Source: Absicoccus porci | GTDB taxonomy: Bacteria; Bacillota_I; Bacilli_A; Erysipelotrichales; Erysipelotrichaceae | Direction: 5' to 3' | NCBI RefSeq assembly: GCF_003725415.1 | Contig: NZ_RJQC01000001.1 | Coordinates: 546,419 to 610,418, forward strand | DNA: 64,000 bases | In this document: positions 26,769 to 35,387 of the stretch, piece after piece | Layout of the letters: the number at the start of each line of letters is the position of its first letter | Numbering within the stretch: position 1 is the stretch's first letter | Notes under the pieces: generated by a model | What the model was told of the DNA's origin: nothing | Seen by the model: the letters and a program-made list of their open reading frames with translations, nothing else | Databases searched by the model: none | Translations under genes and position numbers: made by a program

Positions 26769-27263
26769 ATGTCAAAAAAGAAAGTGCAAAAAACCAATGC
26801 GATGCGCTATTTGGATCGTTGTAAAGTAAATTATGATGTGCATACGTATGAACACAAAGATACAGATCCTGTCGATGGAATTCATGTATGCCAAATGTTA
26901 GGGCAAGATCCAGTCAATGTTTTTAAAACCTTGGTAACACAAGCTAACACCAAAGAGTTTATTGTATTTATGCTTCCCGTTGCCGAAGAATTGGATCTGA
27001 AAAAATGTGCAAAAGTAGCTGGTGTAAAACATGTCGAAATGATTCATGTGAAGGATATCAACAAGATCACCGGATATATTCGTGGTGGATGTTCACCATT
27101 GGGCATGAAAAAACAATTTCGAACCTTTATTGATAAAAGTGCATTCGAACAAGCGCATATTTTCTTTAGTGGGGGAAAGATCGGTACACAAATTGAAATG
27201 GATCCCCACGATTTAATCAAAGTTATTCCTATGGAAGCTGCTGATTTGATAACGGATCATTAA
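26769..27263 (+). CDS. ybaK: Cys-tRNA(Pro)/Cys-tRNA(Cys) deacylase YbaK/EbsC
   Basis: A small trans-editing hydrolase that removes cysteine from mischarged tRNA-Pro. The 164 residues carry HTYEHKDT, DPVNVFKTLVT (with the lysine needed by this family), GYIRGGCSPLGMKK and FFSGGKIGTQIEMDP. Start: an ATG 12 nt upstream is only 1 nt from AGGAG, so MSKKKVQ is preferred though its SD spacing is long. It probably forms a two-gene unit with the PatB-like lyase, both linked to cysteine handling. Confidence 0.92.
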   Translation: MSKKKVQKTNAMRYLDRCKVNYDVHTYEHKDTDPVDGIHVCQMLGQDPVNVFKTLVTQANTKEFIVFMLPVAEELDLKKCAKVAGVKHVEMIHVKDINKITGYIRGGCSPLGMKKQFRTFIDKSAFEQAHIFFSGGKIGTQIEMDPHDLIKVIPMEAADLITDH

Positions 27264-27267
27264 AAAA

Positions 27268-27297
27268 TGGCTACATCCAATGATGTAGCCACATTTT
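27268..27297. terminator. Bidirectional terminator between ybaK and glnN
   Basis: A 10-bp stem, TGGCTACATC with GATGTAGCCA, and a CAAT loop, flanked by A-run and T-run, so it serves both converging genes. Confidence 0.92.
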
Positions 27298-29385
27298 TTA
27301 TTCAACCGATTGAAACAAAATGTCATTATAATCTGGAATTGGCCAAGCTTTCTTTGGCATATTCTCTTCAATCGTATCGGTAGAAGCACGAACCGCATTC
27401 ATCAATGGTAATAACTCATCGGCTGCATAGCGACTGGCTTGATGAGGATCCGTAAAATCTTTCTGATTCATTGTTTCCAATTCATCCAGTTGTTTATCCA
27501 ATGTCGTGAGTGGTTCGTTGATTTTTTTCAATACTTTGGCTTCCAAGGAAGCTTGGATACCAGCTTCTTTTTTCGTTTGCATGATGGTTGCTAATTCTGC
27601 CTCATATTCAAATACGGCAGGTAAGATTTGTTTTCGCAACATATAAGCCATTGTTTTTGATTCAATGTGGATCAATTGATAATAATTCATCAACAAGATG
27701 GATTCACGAGCATGTAATTCACTATCGGAATAGACATTGTGTTTCTCAAACAAAGCTAAGTTCTTTGGTTCTGTGTAATGAGGAATCGCATCGGCTGCGG
27801 TCTTAAATTCCAACAGGCCACGTCGTAAAGCTTCTTGTCGCCATTCTTCCGAATATCCATTTCCAGAATAGATGATGCGTTCATGTTCATTCAAAGATTT
27901 GCGAATCAAAGCGATGATATCTTCGGTTCGATGTTTTGAATCGCTCTTTTCTAATACATCCGCAAATTGCGTGAATTCTTCCGCAACAATTGTATTTAAA
28001 ATCGTGTTCGGACAAGAAATGTTCAATTCCGAACCTAACATACGAAATTCAAACTTATTGCCAGTAAACGCAAATGGACTTGTACGATTTCGATCGGTCG
28101 TATCTTTGGAAATTTGTGGCAGTGAAGAAACGCCTAACTCTAATTTTGTATTGATATGATCGACATATTCTTTACCAGAAGCAATGGCCTGTAAGATGGC
28201 CGTAAGTTCTTCACCTAAATAGATTGAAATAATAGCAGGTGGGGCTTCATTGGCTCCCAAACGATGATCATTACCAGCTGTGGCAACACTCAAACGCAAC
28301 AAATCCTGATATTCATCCACACCTTTGATAATGGCAGCTAAGACAGTCAAGAAACGGATATTGTCTTCTGGGGAATCACCAGGTTCAAGAATGTTTTCGC
28401 CTTTATCATCGGAAATAGACCAGTTATCATGTTTGCCCGAACCGTTGATACCATCAAAAGGTTTTTCATGAAGCAAACATACTAAACCATGATGATGAGC
28501 TACCTTACGCAATACTTCCATGGTTAATTGATTTTGATCACTCGCATAATTTAAGGAACTATATACAGGTGCTAATTCAAATTGACATGGAGCGACTTCT
28601 TTATGTTCCGTTTTGGCATAAACACCCAACTTCCATAATTCTTCATCGACTTCTTCCATAAACGCTTTTACGCGTTGTGTAATGTTGCCAAAATAATGAT
28701 CATCCAATTCTTGTCCTTTCACGGGTGGACAACCAAATAACGTACGACCAGTGACCATTAAGTCCATCCGTTCTTTGTACCACTTTTCATCAATCAAGAA
28801 ATATTCCTGTTCTGGTCCGACCGTTACATTTACTTTCTTAGTATCAAAACCCATTAAATTAAACAATCGAACACCGGCTGCATTTAAGGCATCAATACTA
28901 CGAAGTAAACCAGTTTTCTTATCCAAACTAGAACCATCAAAAGAACAGAATAGAGTAGGGATATACAGTGTTTTGTCTTTCACAAAAGCATAACTTGTAG
29001 GATCCCAGGCCGTATAACCGCGCGCTTCAAAAGTAGCACGTAACCCTCCACTTGGAAAACTGGATGCATCCGGTTCACCCTTGATCAATTCTTTGCCTCG
29101 GAATTCACTAATTACATTGTTCGGTCCGGCCGGATTGATAAATGCATCATGTTTTTCAGCGGTGATACCTGTCATTGGCTGGAACCAATGGGTAAAATGG
29201 GTAGCGCCTTTCTGTGTGGCCCAATCTTTCATCGCATTCGCAACAATATCGGCAATTGAAGCAGGGAGTTCTTTGCCATTTTCCATCACATCCATCATGA
29301 TCTTATAAACCGAATGTGGCAGATATTTTTGCATAGCTTCGGGTCCAAATACATCACAACCAAAATAATCATCAACGATTTTCAT
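27298..29385 (-). CDS. glnN: Glutamine synthetase type III
   Basis: ATP-dependent glutamine synthesis from glutamate and ammonia. About 695 residues matches the large GSIII class, not the ~450-residue GSI. Visible features: FRGKELIKGEPDASSFPSGG, the GPEQEYFLID glutamate-binding/metal segment, EKPFDGINGSGKHDNWS, GNDHRLGANEAPPAI and NRTSPFAFTGNKFEFR. The start is MKIVDDYFG behind GGAGG at 8 nt; a TTG five codons upstream is not needed. No GlnR or RNA element was evident in the short leader. Monocistronic. Confidence 0.95.
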   Translation of the reverse strand: MKIVDDYFGCDVFGPEAMQKYLPHSVYKIMMDVMENGKELPASIADIVANAMKDWATQKGATHFTHWFQPMTGITAEKHDAFINPAGPNNVISEFRGKELIKGEPDASSFPSGGLRATFEARGYTAWDPTSYAFVKDKTLYIPTLFCSFDGSSLDKKTGLLRSIDALNAAGVRLFNLMGFDTKKVNVTVGPEQEYFLIDEKWYKERMDLMVTGRTLFGCPPVKGQELDDHYFGNITQRVKAFMEEVDEELWKLGVYAKTEHKEVAPCQFELAPVYSSLNYASDQNQLTMEVLRKVAHHHGLVCLLHEKPFDGINGSGKHDNWSISDDKGENILEPGDSPEDNIRFLTVLAAIIKGVDEYQDLLRLSVATAGNDHRLGANEAPPAIISIYLGEELTAILQAIASGKEYVDHINTKLELGVSSLPQISKDTTDRNRTSPFAFTGNKFEFRMLGSELNISCPNTILNTIVAEEFTQFADVLEKSDSKHRTEDIIALIRKSLNEHERIIYSGNGYSEEWRQEALRRGLLEFKTAADAIPHYTEPKNLALFEKHNVYSDSELHARESILLMNYYQLIHIESKTMAYMLRKQILPAVFEYEAELATIMQTKKEAGIQASLEAKVLKKINEPLTTLDKQLDELETMNQKDFTDPHQASRYAADELLPLMNAVRASTDTIEENMPKKAWPIPDYNDILFQSVE

Positions 29386-29427
29386 TTCGTAAACCTCCAA
29401 CTATGTATATTCTAACATGAAATTTGT

Positions 29428-29456
29428 CCTAATAGAGTGAATGCGTTAAAATGTAT
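29428..29456 (+). promoter_or_regulatory. Promoter of the second AI-2E family gene
   Basis: TTGTCC, 17-nt spacer, TAAAAT, then a short leader with SD AAGGATGG before the ATG at 29476. Confidence 0.55.
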
Positions 29457-29475
29457 CCATAAGGATGGATTTAGT

Positions 29476-30636
29476 ATGTTTCATGTCCCAAAGGAATATC
29501 AAAAAAAAGCAAGTTTTTATCAATATATGATCGTATTTGCGGCCATTGTTGTGTTATTAGTCATGTACATTGGCTCCATTGGTCATTTTTTTGCTTGGAT
29601 CATATCAATCATTTTTCCATTTATCCTTGGTTTAGGTTTGGCTTTTGTCTTTAATATCATCACCAATGCCTTGTTAAATGTAGGAAATCGTTTATTTCAT
29701 ATCAAAGATACGAAAATAAGCCGACGCATTTTAAATATTGTATCCATCTTATTATTTGTATTTATTATTTTGGCGTTTTTCTTTTCTATCGTTCCACAAG
29801 TGTTAGGATCGATGGAAAATCTCATTGATAATTTACCATCAACACTTCGGCATGTGAAAGCAACGGCTTTGCGAGTAACTGCTTTTAGTCCAGCATTGCA
29901 GCGAATCATTCGTACGATTGATGTAGAATCCATTAATGAAAACAATATTTGGAATCATCTAGCGGAAGTGTCCACTTTTGTGTTTGGTGATAGTAAGATG
30001 GTCACACAAGTCAATAATCTCATTTCTACTACGATTTCATGGATGACCACATTCTTTTTGGCTTTTGTGTTCTCGATTTTTGTGCTATTCAATAAAAAAC
30101 GCTTTTTATCGGATGTGCGTCGCTTTTTTAAAGCCTATTTACCAAGAAATGCCTATGAGCAAGGCAATCACATTTATCATGTATTTAAACATACCTTTGC
30201 TCGTTATATTGGTGGGACTATTTTGGAATGTTTGATCCTAGGTACATTGGTTACTGTCTTTAGTACCATTTTCCATTTGCCATATTCATTGCTTTGTGGA
30301 TTTGTAGTTGCGATTGGGGCTTTGGTACCGATGTTTGGTGCTTTGGTTGCAGCCATTCTTTGTTCTTTATTTATCATGCTGCAAAGTCCCACTCAAGGAA
30401 TTACTTTTTTGATCATGTTTATTGCTATTCAACAAGTAGAAGGAAACTTTATTTATCCAAATGTAGTGGGTAAATCTGTGGGCATTCCATCGATGTATAT
30501 CATTGTGGCCATTACTGTAGGGGCCAGTATTGGTGGGGTTTTAGGTATGGTCATCTTCATTCCTTTATTTTCATCCGTTTATCGATTGTTTCAAGAAAAC
30601 GAAGATAAACGATTGTCAAAAAAAGAATTATATTGA
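29476..30636 (+). CDS. AI-2E family transporter (second copy)
   Basis: A 386-residue polytopic membrane protein of the same family as the permease at 3.2-4.3 kb, but clearly diverged. It has N-terminal hydrophobic pairs, a soluble helical middle (about 105-190) and a C-terminal membrane block with ALVPMFGALVAAI and QQVEGNFIYPNVVG, the family signature. The ATG (MFHVPKEYQ) fits the SD AAGGATGG; an earlier in-frame codon overlaps the -10 box. Substrate unknown. Confidence 0.85.
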   Translation: MFHVPKEYQKKASFYQYMIVFAAIVVLLVMYIGSIGHFFAWIISIIFPFILGLGLAFVFNIITNALLNVGNRLFHIKDTKISRRILNIVSILLFVFIILAFFFSIVPQVLGSMENLIDNLPSTLRHVKATALRVTAFSPALQRIIRTIDVESINENNIWNHLAEVSTFVFGDSKMVTQVNNLISTTISWMTTFFLAFVFSIFVLFNKKRFLSDVRRFFKAYLPRNAYEQGNHIYHVFKHTFARYIGGTILECLILGTLVTVFSTIFHLPYSLLCGFVVAIGALVPMFGALVAAILCSLFIMLQSPTQGITFLIMFIAIQQVEGNFIYPNVVGKSVGIPSMYIIVAITVGASIGGVLGMVIFIPLFSSVYRLFQENEDKRLSKKELY

Positions 30637-30688
30637 CATAAATAATGTCAGTACATTCTTTATGATATCCCTGAAAGAAGGGATTAAG

Positions 30689-31018
30689 ATGTCAAGAAAG
30701 CAACTTGCCTTGCGGTTGTTGAATGCGGTTTGGAACGAAAATGAAAGCGAAGTATTATTTTGTCTGAAACAGGGTGCGAATCCAAGTTGGATTTTCAATG
30801 GATTTCCGATTTTGATGCATGCCATTTGTACTCAAAATCAGAAAATCATCGAACTATTGATTGATGCTGGTGCGAAACAAACACCGGAAGCTTTTGGTTT
30901 TGCGTTAGAACATGGCTATGAATCGGTGATCCAACCCTTAGTCGAACGTGGTATCATTCCCAAAAATTTTCAATCAAAGAAAGGATTTGGTGAATTTCCC
31001 CAACGATTTGCCTATTAG
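30689..31018 (+). CDS. Small ankyrin-repeat protein
   Basis: A 109-residue protein with about two ankyrin-like repeats: a first helix pair ending CLKQGANPSWIFNGFPILMHAI and a second with KIIELLIDAGAKQTPEAFGFAL. Such repeats usually bind other proteins; no partner is indicated. SD GAAGGG is about 7 nt before the chosen ATG; another in-frame ATG 27 nt upstream lacks an SD. It is followed after 9 nt by a WYL regulator and may share its transcript. Confidence 0.7.
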   Translation: MSRKQLALRLLNAVWNENESEVLFCLKQGANPSWIFNGFPILMHAICTQNQKIIELLIDAGAKQTPEAFGFALEHGYESVIQPLVERGIIPKNFQSKKGFGEFPQRFAY

Positions 31019-31027
31019 TGAGGATGT

Positions 31028-31957
31028 ATGAATCGAACGAGTTTGTGTATAAAAATGTTGTTGCTTCTAAAAGCAAGAGGAAAAATGAATACCCAGCAAT
31101 TAGCAGCTGAATTAGAAACGAATCCACGAAATATTCGTGAATTCAAAAAAGAGTTGATAACGGCTGGCTACAACATCAAAGAATATAAAGGACGTTATGG
31201 TGGATATCGATTGGATGAAACGAATTTATTTCCGGTCTTAGCTTTAACATCATCACAGAAACAAGCCTTAATCGAAGCCAGAGAATTTATGCATGCCCAA
31301 GGCTATGAAAATGAAGCAGATTTAAATGCGGCCATTGATAAAGTATTGAATTCTTCCTCTTCTTCACTACCAACGCAAAGAATCTATATGGATGCACCCA
31401 TTCTTTCCATGACAACCAAAGAAAAAGATATGATGGAAACGATGCAGAAAGCTTTGGAACAAAAGCACTGCGTCCTTTTGACGTATCAAAGTCGCAATCA
31501 AGATCATGCCGATACATTTTTGATGGATCCCTATGAAATCATTCATTATCATGATGCCTATTATGTATTGGGTTATTCCCATAAACGCAACGATTATCGA
31601 ATTTATCGCTTTTCGCAAGAACGGATGTTTTCATGTGTGTTTCAAGAACGAAAGTTTTTGCGTGATTCACATTTTCATATAGAACAATATATTGGCAAAA
31701 ATTCCTTGATCAAAGGAGAATTTGTTCGTGTATCTGTACATGTAGATCCGGAAATACAGCCACAATTTCGAGAATTGTACTGGGGCATGGATATGCAAGA
31801 AAAAGAGGATGTGTTTCAATTTTTAGTGGAAGATTTCTTCACATTTTATCGTCAGTTATTTTCATTTCAAGATCAAGTGGAGATTTTGGCACCAGAAAAT
31901 ATTCGTGAAGAATACCAAGCACAATTGAAATTGATTTTGCGAAAATATATAGGATGA
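31028..31957 (+). CDS. WYL-domain transcriptional regulator
   Basis: 309 residues. The N-terminal winged HTH (MNTQQLAAELETNPRNIREFKKEL, then the wing KGRYGGYRL) is of the DeoR-like/HTH_11 type. A WYL domain at about 140-230 has the ligand-binding core DPYEIIHYHDAYYVLGY and YRIYRFSQERM. WYL regulators sense nucleic-acid fragments or nucleotides and often control DNA-repair or defence genes. It is followed 24 nt later by a DUF2779 nuclease-like gene, which may be its target. Confidence 0.88.
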   Translation: MNRTSLCIKMLLLLKARGKMNTQQLAAELETNPRNIREFKKELITAGYNIKEYKGRYGGYRLDETNLFPVLALTSSQKQALIEAREFMHAQGYENEADLNAAIDKVLNSSSSSLPTQRIYMDAPILSMTTKEKDMMETMQKALEQKHCVLLTYQSRNQDHADTFLMDPYEIIHYHDAYYVLGYSHKRNDYRIYRFSQERMFSCVFQERKFLRDSHFHIEQYIGKNSLIKGEFVRVSVHVDPEIQPQFRELYWGMDMQEKEDVFQFLVEDFFTFYRQLFSFQDQVEILAPENIREEYQAQLKLILRKYIG

Positions 31958-31981
31958 AGTATGATGAGACAGGTGAATACA

Positions 31982-33448
31982 ATGATACATGCAAACGACT
32001 TGATTCAAGCGCAACGTTGTCCAAAATTGTGTTGGAATCATAAATATATTTCTATGCCTTATTTTAGCTTCTATCATATGGACATTCCTTTTTCGATGTT
32101 ATGGAAACAATATCTTCATATCGAAGATCGACCATCGGGACAGACCAATGATACCAATGAAATGACATTGGCACGATTAAAAGAAACGGACGTTCTATTA
32201 CATGCTCGATTTGAATATCAAGGCTGTCGCATCAAAATTCCGGTATTGAAAAAAATTGAAGAAGGGTATTTAGCCATTTATCCACATTTGAGTGCGTATC
32301 CTAAAGAAAGTGAAGCGACACTCATGAAAATCAATCAAATGATTGCTGCAAAAAATGGCATTTCGATTACCCAGCAAAAAATTCTGTACATTAATAAAGA
32401 TTATGTTCGGAAAGATACGTTAGATTTGGATGCATTATTCTGTGAAAGTGATAAATTATTCAATCGCCGAAATAAATTGCATCACACGATTGCTGAATGC
32501 ATGGATGCCTGTCAATTTGATCTGGACGAATGGATCAAAAAAACCCAAGAATTATTAGATGTCACGAAACCGCCAAAATATGAACGAACCAAACAATGTA
32601 CGGCCGGACGTCGTTGTATATTCTATTCGCATTGTTTTGACGAAAGTGATTTACCCGATGATTCGGTTTTATTTTTAACGACATCCCAATATAAATTAGA
32701 TGCCTATAAAGACAATATTGTTCATATCAAAGATATGCCTTTGAATCAAATGGAAGGGTATCGTCTGCAATATGCACAAGTCATGGCAAGCCGAAATGGC
32801 TATTATATGGATCGCATAGCGATGGAACATTGGCTGAAACAAATTCAATATCCCATCTCCTATTTAGATTTCGAATGGGATACCTTTGCGATTCCTCCCT
32901 ATAAGAATATGAAACCATTTGATGTATTGTGTTTTCAATATAGTCTTCATGTGGAAGATAAAGAAGGAAAATTGATTCATAAAGATTTTTTTGGTGCTAA
33001 GGATTGTCGGCAAGCTTTTATTGAATCTTTGATCGCATCGATTCCCCCAACAGGAAGCATATTGGTTTATAATATGGAAGGTGCAGAAAAATTGCGATTA
33101 AAACAACTCAGTGAACAATTTCCTGTTTATGCCGAAAAGTTAGATCAAATTTGTTCCCGAATGATTGATCTATCCAAACCATTTGAATTAGGCATTTTCT
33201 ATGACAACCGTATGCGAGGACACTATTCTTTAAAGAATGTATTGCCTGTTTTCACAAAAGAATATTCGTATACAAAATTGGATATCCAAAATGGCTTGCA
33301 TGCGGTTCAAGCGTATCGACACTTTGATCAAGAAGATGCGGAAGAACAAGAACAAATTCGCGAAAATATTCGAACCTATTGTTCCATGGATACGTTTGCG
33401 GAATATATCGTATATCATGGATTGATCCATTTAGTGAAGGAGGAATAA
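31982..33448 (+). CDS. DUF2779 protein, predicted RNase H-fold nuclease with a Cys4 site
   Basis: About 488 residues. The N-terminus reads QRCPKLCW (C13, C17), and KQCTAGRRCIFYSHC contributes C206, C212 and C218, a layout reminiscent of Fe-S or zinc sites in Cas4/AddB-like nucleases. The C-terminal half has YLDFEWDTF, a D-x-E pair like the first motif of DEDD 3'-5' exonucleases, and SYLKN-like GHYSLKNVLP, typical of DUF2779. Substrate is unknown. Two starts are possible: this ATG (AGGTGA 5 nt upstream) or one 21 nt earlier; the family N-terminus favours this one. It ends 2 nt before the phospholipase-like gene. Confidence 0.78.
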   Translation: MIHANDLIQAQRCPKLCWNHKYISMPYFSFYHMDIPFSMLWKQYLHIEDRPSGQTNDTNEMTLARLKETDVLLHARFEYQGCRIKIPVLKKIEEGYLAIYPHLSAYPKESEATLMKINQMIAAKNGISITQQKILYINKDYVRKDTLDLDALFCESDKLFNRRNKLHHTIAECMDACQFDLDEWIKKTQELLDVTKPPKYERTKQCTAGRRCIFYSHCFDESDLPDDSVLFLTTSQYKLDAYKDNIVHIKDMPLNQMEGYRLQYAQVMASRNGYYMDRIAMEHWLKQIQYPISYLDFEWDTFAIPPYKNMKPFDVLCFQYSLHVEDKEGKLIHKDFFGAKDCRQAFIESLIASIPPTGSILVYNMEGAEKLRLKQLSEQFPVYAEKLDQICSRMIDLSKPFELGIFYDNRMRGHYSLKNVLPVFTKEYSYTKLDIQNGLHAVQAYRHFDQEDAEEQEQIRENIRTYCSMDTFAEYIVYHGLIHLVKEE

Positions 33449-33450
33449 AC

Positions 33451-34458
33451 ATGCCAAATATTTACACGCATGTCATCTTTGCACAAGAACTTGTAAATAC
33501 GACGATGACATCAAAACAAAAAGATATGTTAGAAAATCGTTCTCAATTGTATGAAATTGGTGCAAATGGACCCGATTATCTATATTTTCATGGAACGACA
33601 CCAAAAAAGGTAAAAGAAAAAAGTCATGTTCGAACCTTAGGAAAATATTGTCATCGCCGAGGTATCAATGATTTTTATCATCAAGCATTGGAAGTCATTC
33701 GCAATGAAAAAGAAGCGGATGTAAAACAAGATGAAATTGCCTATATCATGGGGCATTTAACCCACTGGGCATTGGATTCTACAACGCATCCATATATTTT
33801 TTGGCGTACCGGAAGCGGGGATTCCGCAAGTCAATTCCGTCATCATCGTATGGAGTCGTTATTAGATGCCATTGTTTTGAAAATTAAAAAAGGAAAGACC
33901 ATCAAAGATTATAAGGTTTATAAAGTTTGTGAAGTAGATATCGATGATGTCCGTGCCATTGCTCGTATTTATGTGAATTGTGCAAAAAAAGTATATGGGG
34001 TACAAGCCAAGCCTCATGAAATCTTGCAGGCACTTAATGAGTGGGCACAAATTCAAAAGCTTTTATATGATCGAAAAGGAAAGAAGTTAAAAGCTTTTCA
34101 AACGATTGAAGAAACCATCAAACAATCGGGTTTGGTTTCGGGTATGATCGTACCGAATGAGCCCGATGATCCATGTGATGTTTGTAATCTTCTTCATAAA
34201 GAATGGAACCATCCATGTGATGCCGATATGGTATCGACAGATAGCTTCTTAGATTTGTATGACCATGCTCTAAAAAGAGCGCAAAAAGCCATTGATTTAT
34301 TTTTAGATGCTGTGGATGATTCGGCCAAAGAAGAAGCTTTCTTGTCGTATTTAAATAATCGCAATTATACAAAAGGATTACCAGATAACCCACCAATGGT
34401 ATATTTTGATCCCGATTGTGAACGAAATGGAGAATTAATGTTGAAAGAGCAGAAGTGA
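33451..34458 (+). CDS. Zinc-dependent phospholipase C family protein
   Basis: 335 residues with the zinc-dependent PLC/S1-P1-like pattern: an N-terminal THVIFAQELV, GANGPDYLYFHG, and GHLTHWALDSTTHPYIFW supplying His and Asp metal ligands. There is no signal peptide, which is odd for secreted phospholipases, so this may be an intracellular phosphohydrolase of the family. SD AAGGAGG lies 8 nt before the ATG. The TGA stop lies in the loop of its terminator. Confidence 0.82.
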   Translation: MPNIYTHVIFAQELVNTTMTSKQKDMLENRSQLYEIGANGPDYLYFHGTTPKKVKEKSHVRTLGKYCHRRGINDFYHQALEVIRNEKEADVKQDEIAYIMGHLTHWALDSTTHPYIFWRTGSGDSASQFRHHRMESLLDAIVLKIKKGKTIKDYKVYKVCEVDIDDVRAIARIYVNCAKKVYGVQAKPHEILQALNEWAQIQKLLYDRKGKKLKAFQTIEETIKQSGLVSGMIVPNEPDDPCDVCNLLHKEWNHPCDADMVSTDSFLDLYDHALKRAQKAIDLFLDAVDDSAKEEAFLSYLNNRNYTKGLPDNPPMVYFDPDCERNGELMLKEQK

Positions 34459-34471
34459 TTTCTGCTTTTTT
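34448..34471 (+). terminator. Terminator of the 30.7-34.5 kb cassette, containing the stop codon
   Basis: AGCAGAA, a short loop containing the TGA, TTCTGCT, then TTTTT. Confidence 0.88.
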
Positions 34472-34479
34472 AATACTTC

Positions 34480-34508
34480 GTGACGAATGCATGAATTTTT
34501 TGTATAAT
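34480..34508 (+). promoter_or_regulatory. nfnAB promoter
   Basis: GTGACG, 17-nt spacer, TATAAT; leader of about 30 nt with SD GGGTG 6 nt before the nfnA ATG. Confidence 0.55.
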
Positions 34509-34543
34509 ATTTTCAGTCTTATGAAAATGGATGGGTGATAAAA

Positions 34544-35386
34544 ATGTATAAGATTCTAAAAAAAGAGGTGCTGAATCCTACGGTCACCAAACTAGTCGTA
34601 GAAGCACCTTTTGTTGCGAAACACGCAAAAGCAGGACAATTCATCATTTTGCGTGTCAATGAAGACAGTGAGCGTATTCCGTTTACGATCGAAGATGCCA
34701 ATCCCGAAACCGGTGCTGTTTCGATTATCTTCCAGATCGTTGGCGGTATGACGATGCTTCTGAACACGAAAGAAGAAGGCGACTATATCCATGATTTCGT
34801 CGGTCCATTGGGAAAACCAAGCGAGATTGATGGCAACAAGAAAGTCGCTATCATCGGTGGCGGTGTGGGCTGTGCCATTGCGCTGCCAACAGCCAAAGCG
34901 TTCCACAATGCTGGAGCCGATGTCACTTCGATTACCGGATTTCGAAATAAAGATCTTGTGATCCTGGAGGAAGAATTCAAAGCAAACAGCGATGCATTCT
35001 ATTTGATGAGCGATGATGGAACAGCCGGTGAAAAAGGATTAGTCACAAACAAGCTGGAAGAACTGATCCAGGCGGGTGAAAAGTTTGATGAAGTCGTAGC
35101 GATCGGACCATTGATCATGATGAAGTTTGTGTGTCTGACCACCAAAAAATACGATATTCCAACGGTCGTATCGATGAATCCGATCATGGTCGATGGAACC
35201 GGCATGTGCGGCTGCTGCCGATTGAGCGTTGGCGGCCAGATGAAGTTTGCGTGCGTCGATGGACCAGACTTTGATGGCCATCAGGTAGATTTTGATGAAG
35301 CCATGTCACGCAATAAGACATATGCCGATTTTGAAGCACATGCCCGTGAGAAAGCATGCAATCTGTTGAAAAAGGAGGTCGAGTAA
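34544..35386 (+). CDS. nfnA: NADH-dependent ferredoxin:NADP oxidoreductase, small subunit
   Basis: NfnA carries FAD and a [2Fe-2S] cluster and, with NfnB, couples NADH, NADPH and reduced ferredoxin by electron bifurcation. The 280-residue protein has the ferredoxin-reductase FAD domain (RIPFTIEDANP), an NAD-binding GGGVGCAIALP, and the cluster cysteines in DGTGMCGCC plus a later FACVDG cysteine. This paralogue group is often labelled dihydroorotate dehydrogenase electron-transfer subunit (PyrK); the adjacent GltD-like gene favours Nfn. Base composition rises within the gene to well above its neighbours. Confidence 0.88.
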   Translation: MYKILKKEVLNPTVTKLVVEAPFVAKHAKAGQFIILRVNEDSERIPFTIEDANPETGAVSIIFQIVGGMTMLLNTKEEGDYIHDFVGPLGKPSEIDGNKKVAIIGGGVGCAIALPTAKAFHNAGADVTSITGFRNKDLVILEEEFKANSDAFYLMSDDGTAGEKGLVTNKLEELIQAGEKFDEVVAIGPLIMMKFVCLTTKKYDIPTVVSMNPIMVDGTGMCGCCRLSVGGQMKFACVDGPDFDGHQVDFDEAMSRNKTYADFEAHAREKACNLLKKEVE

Positions 35387-35387
35387 G

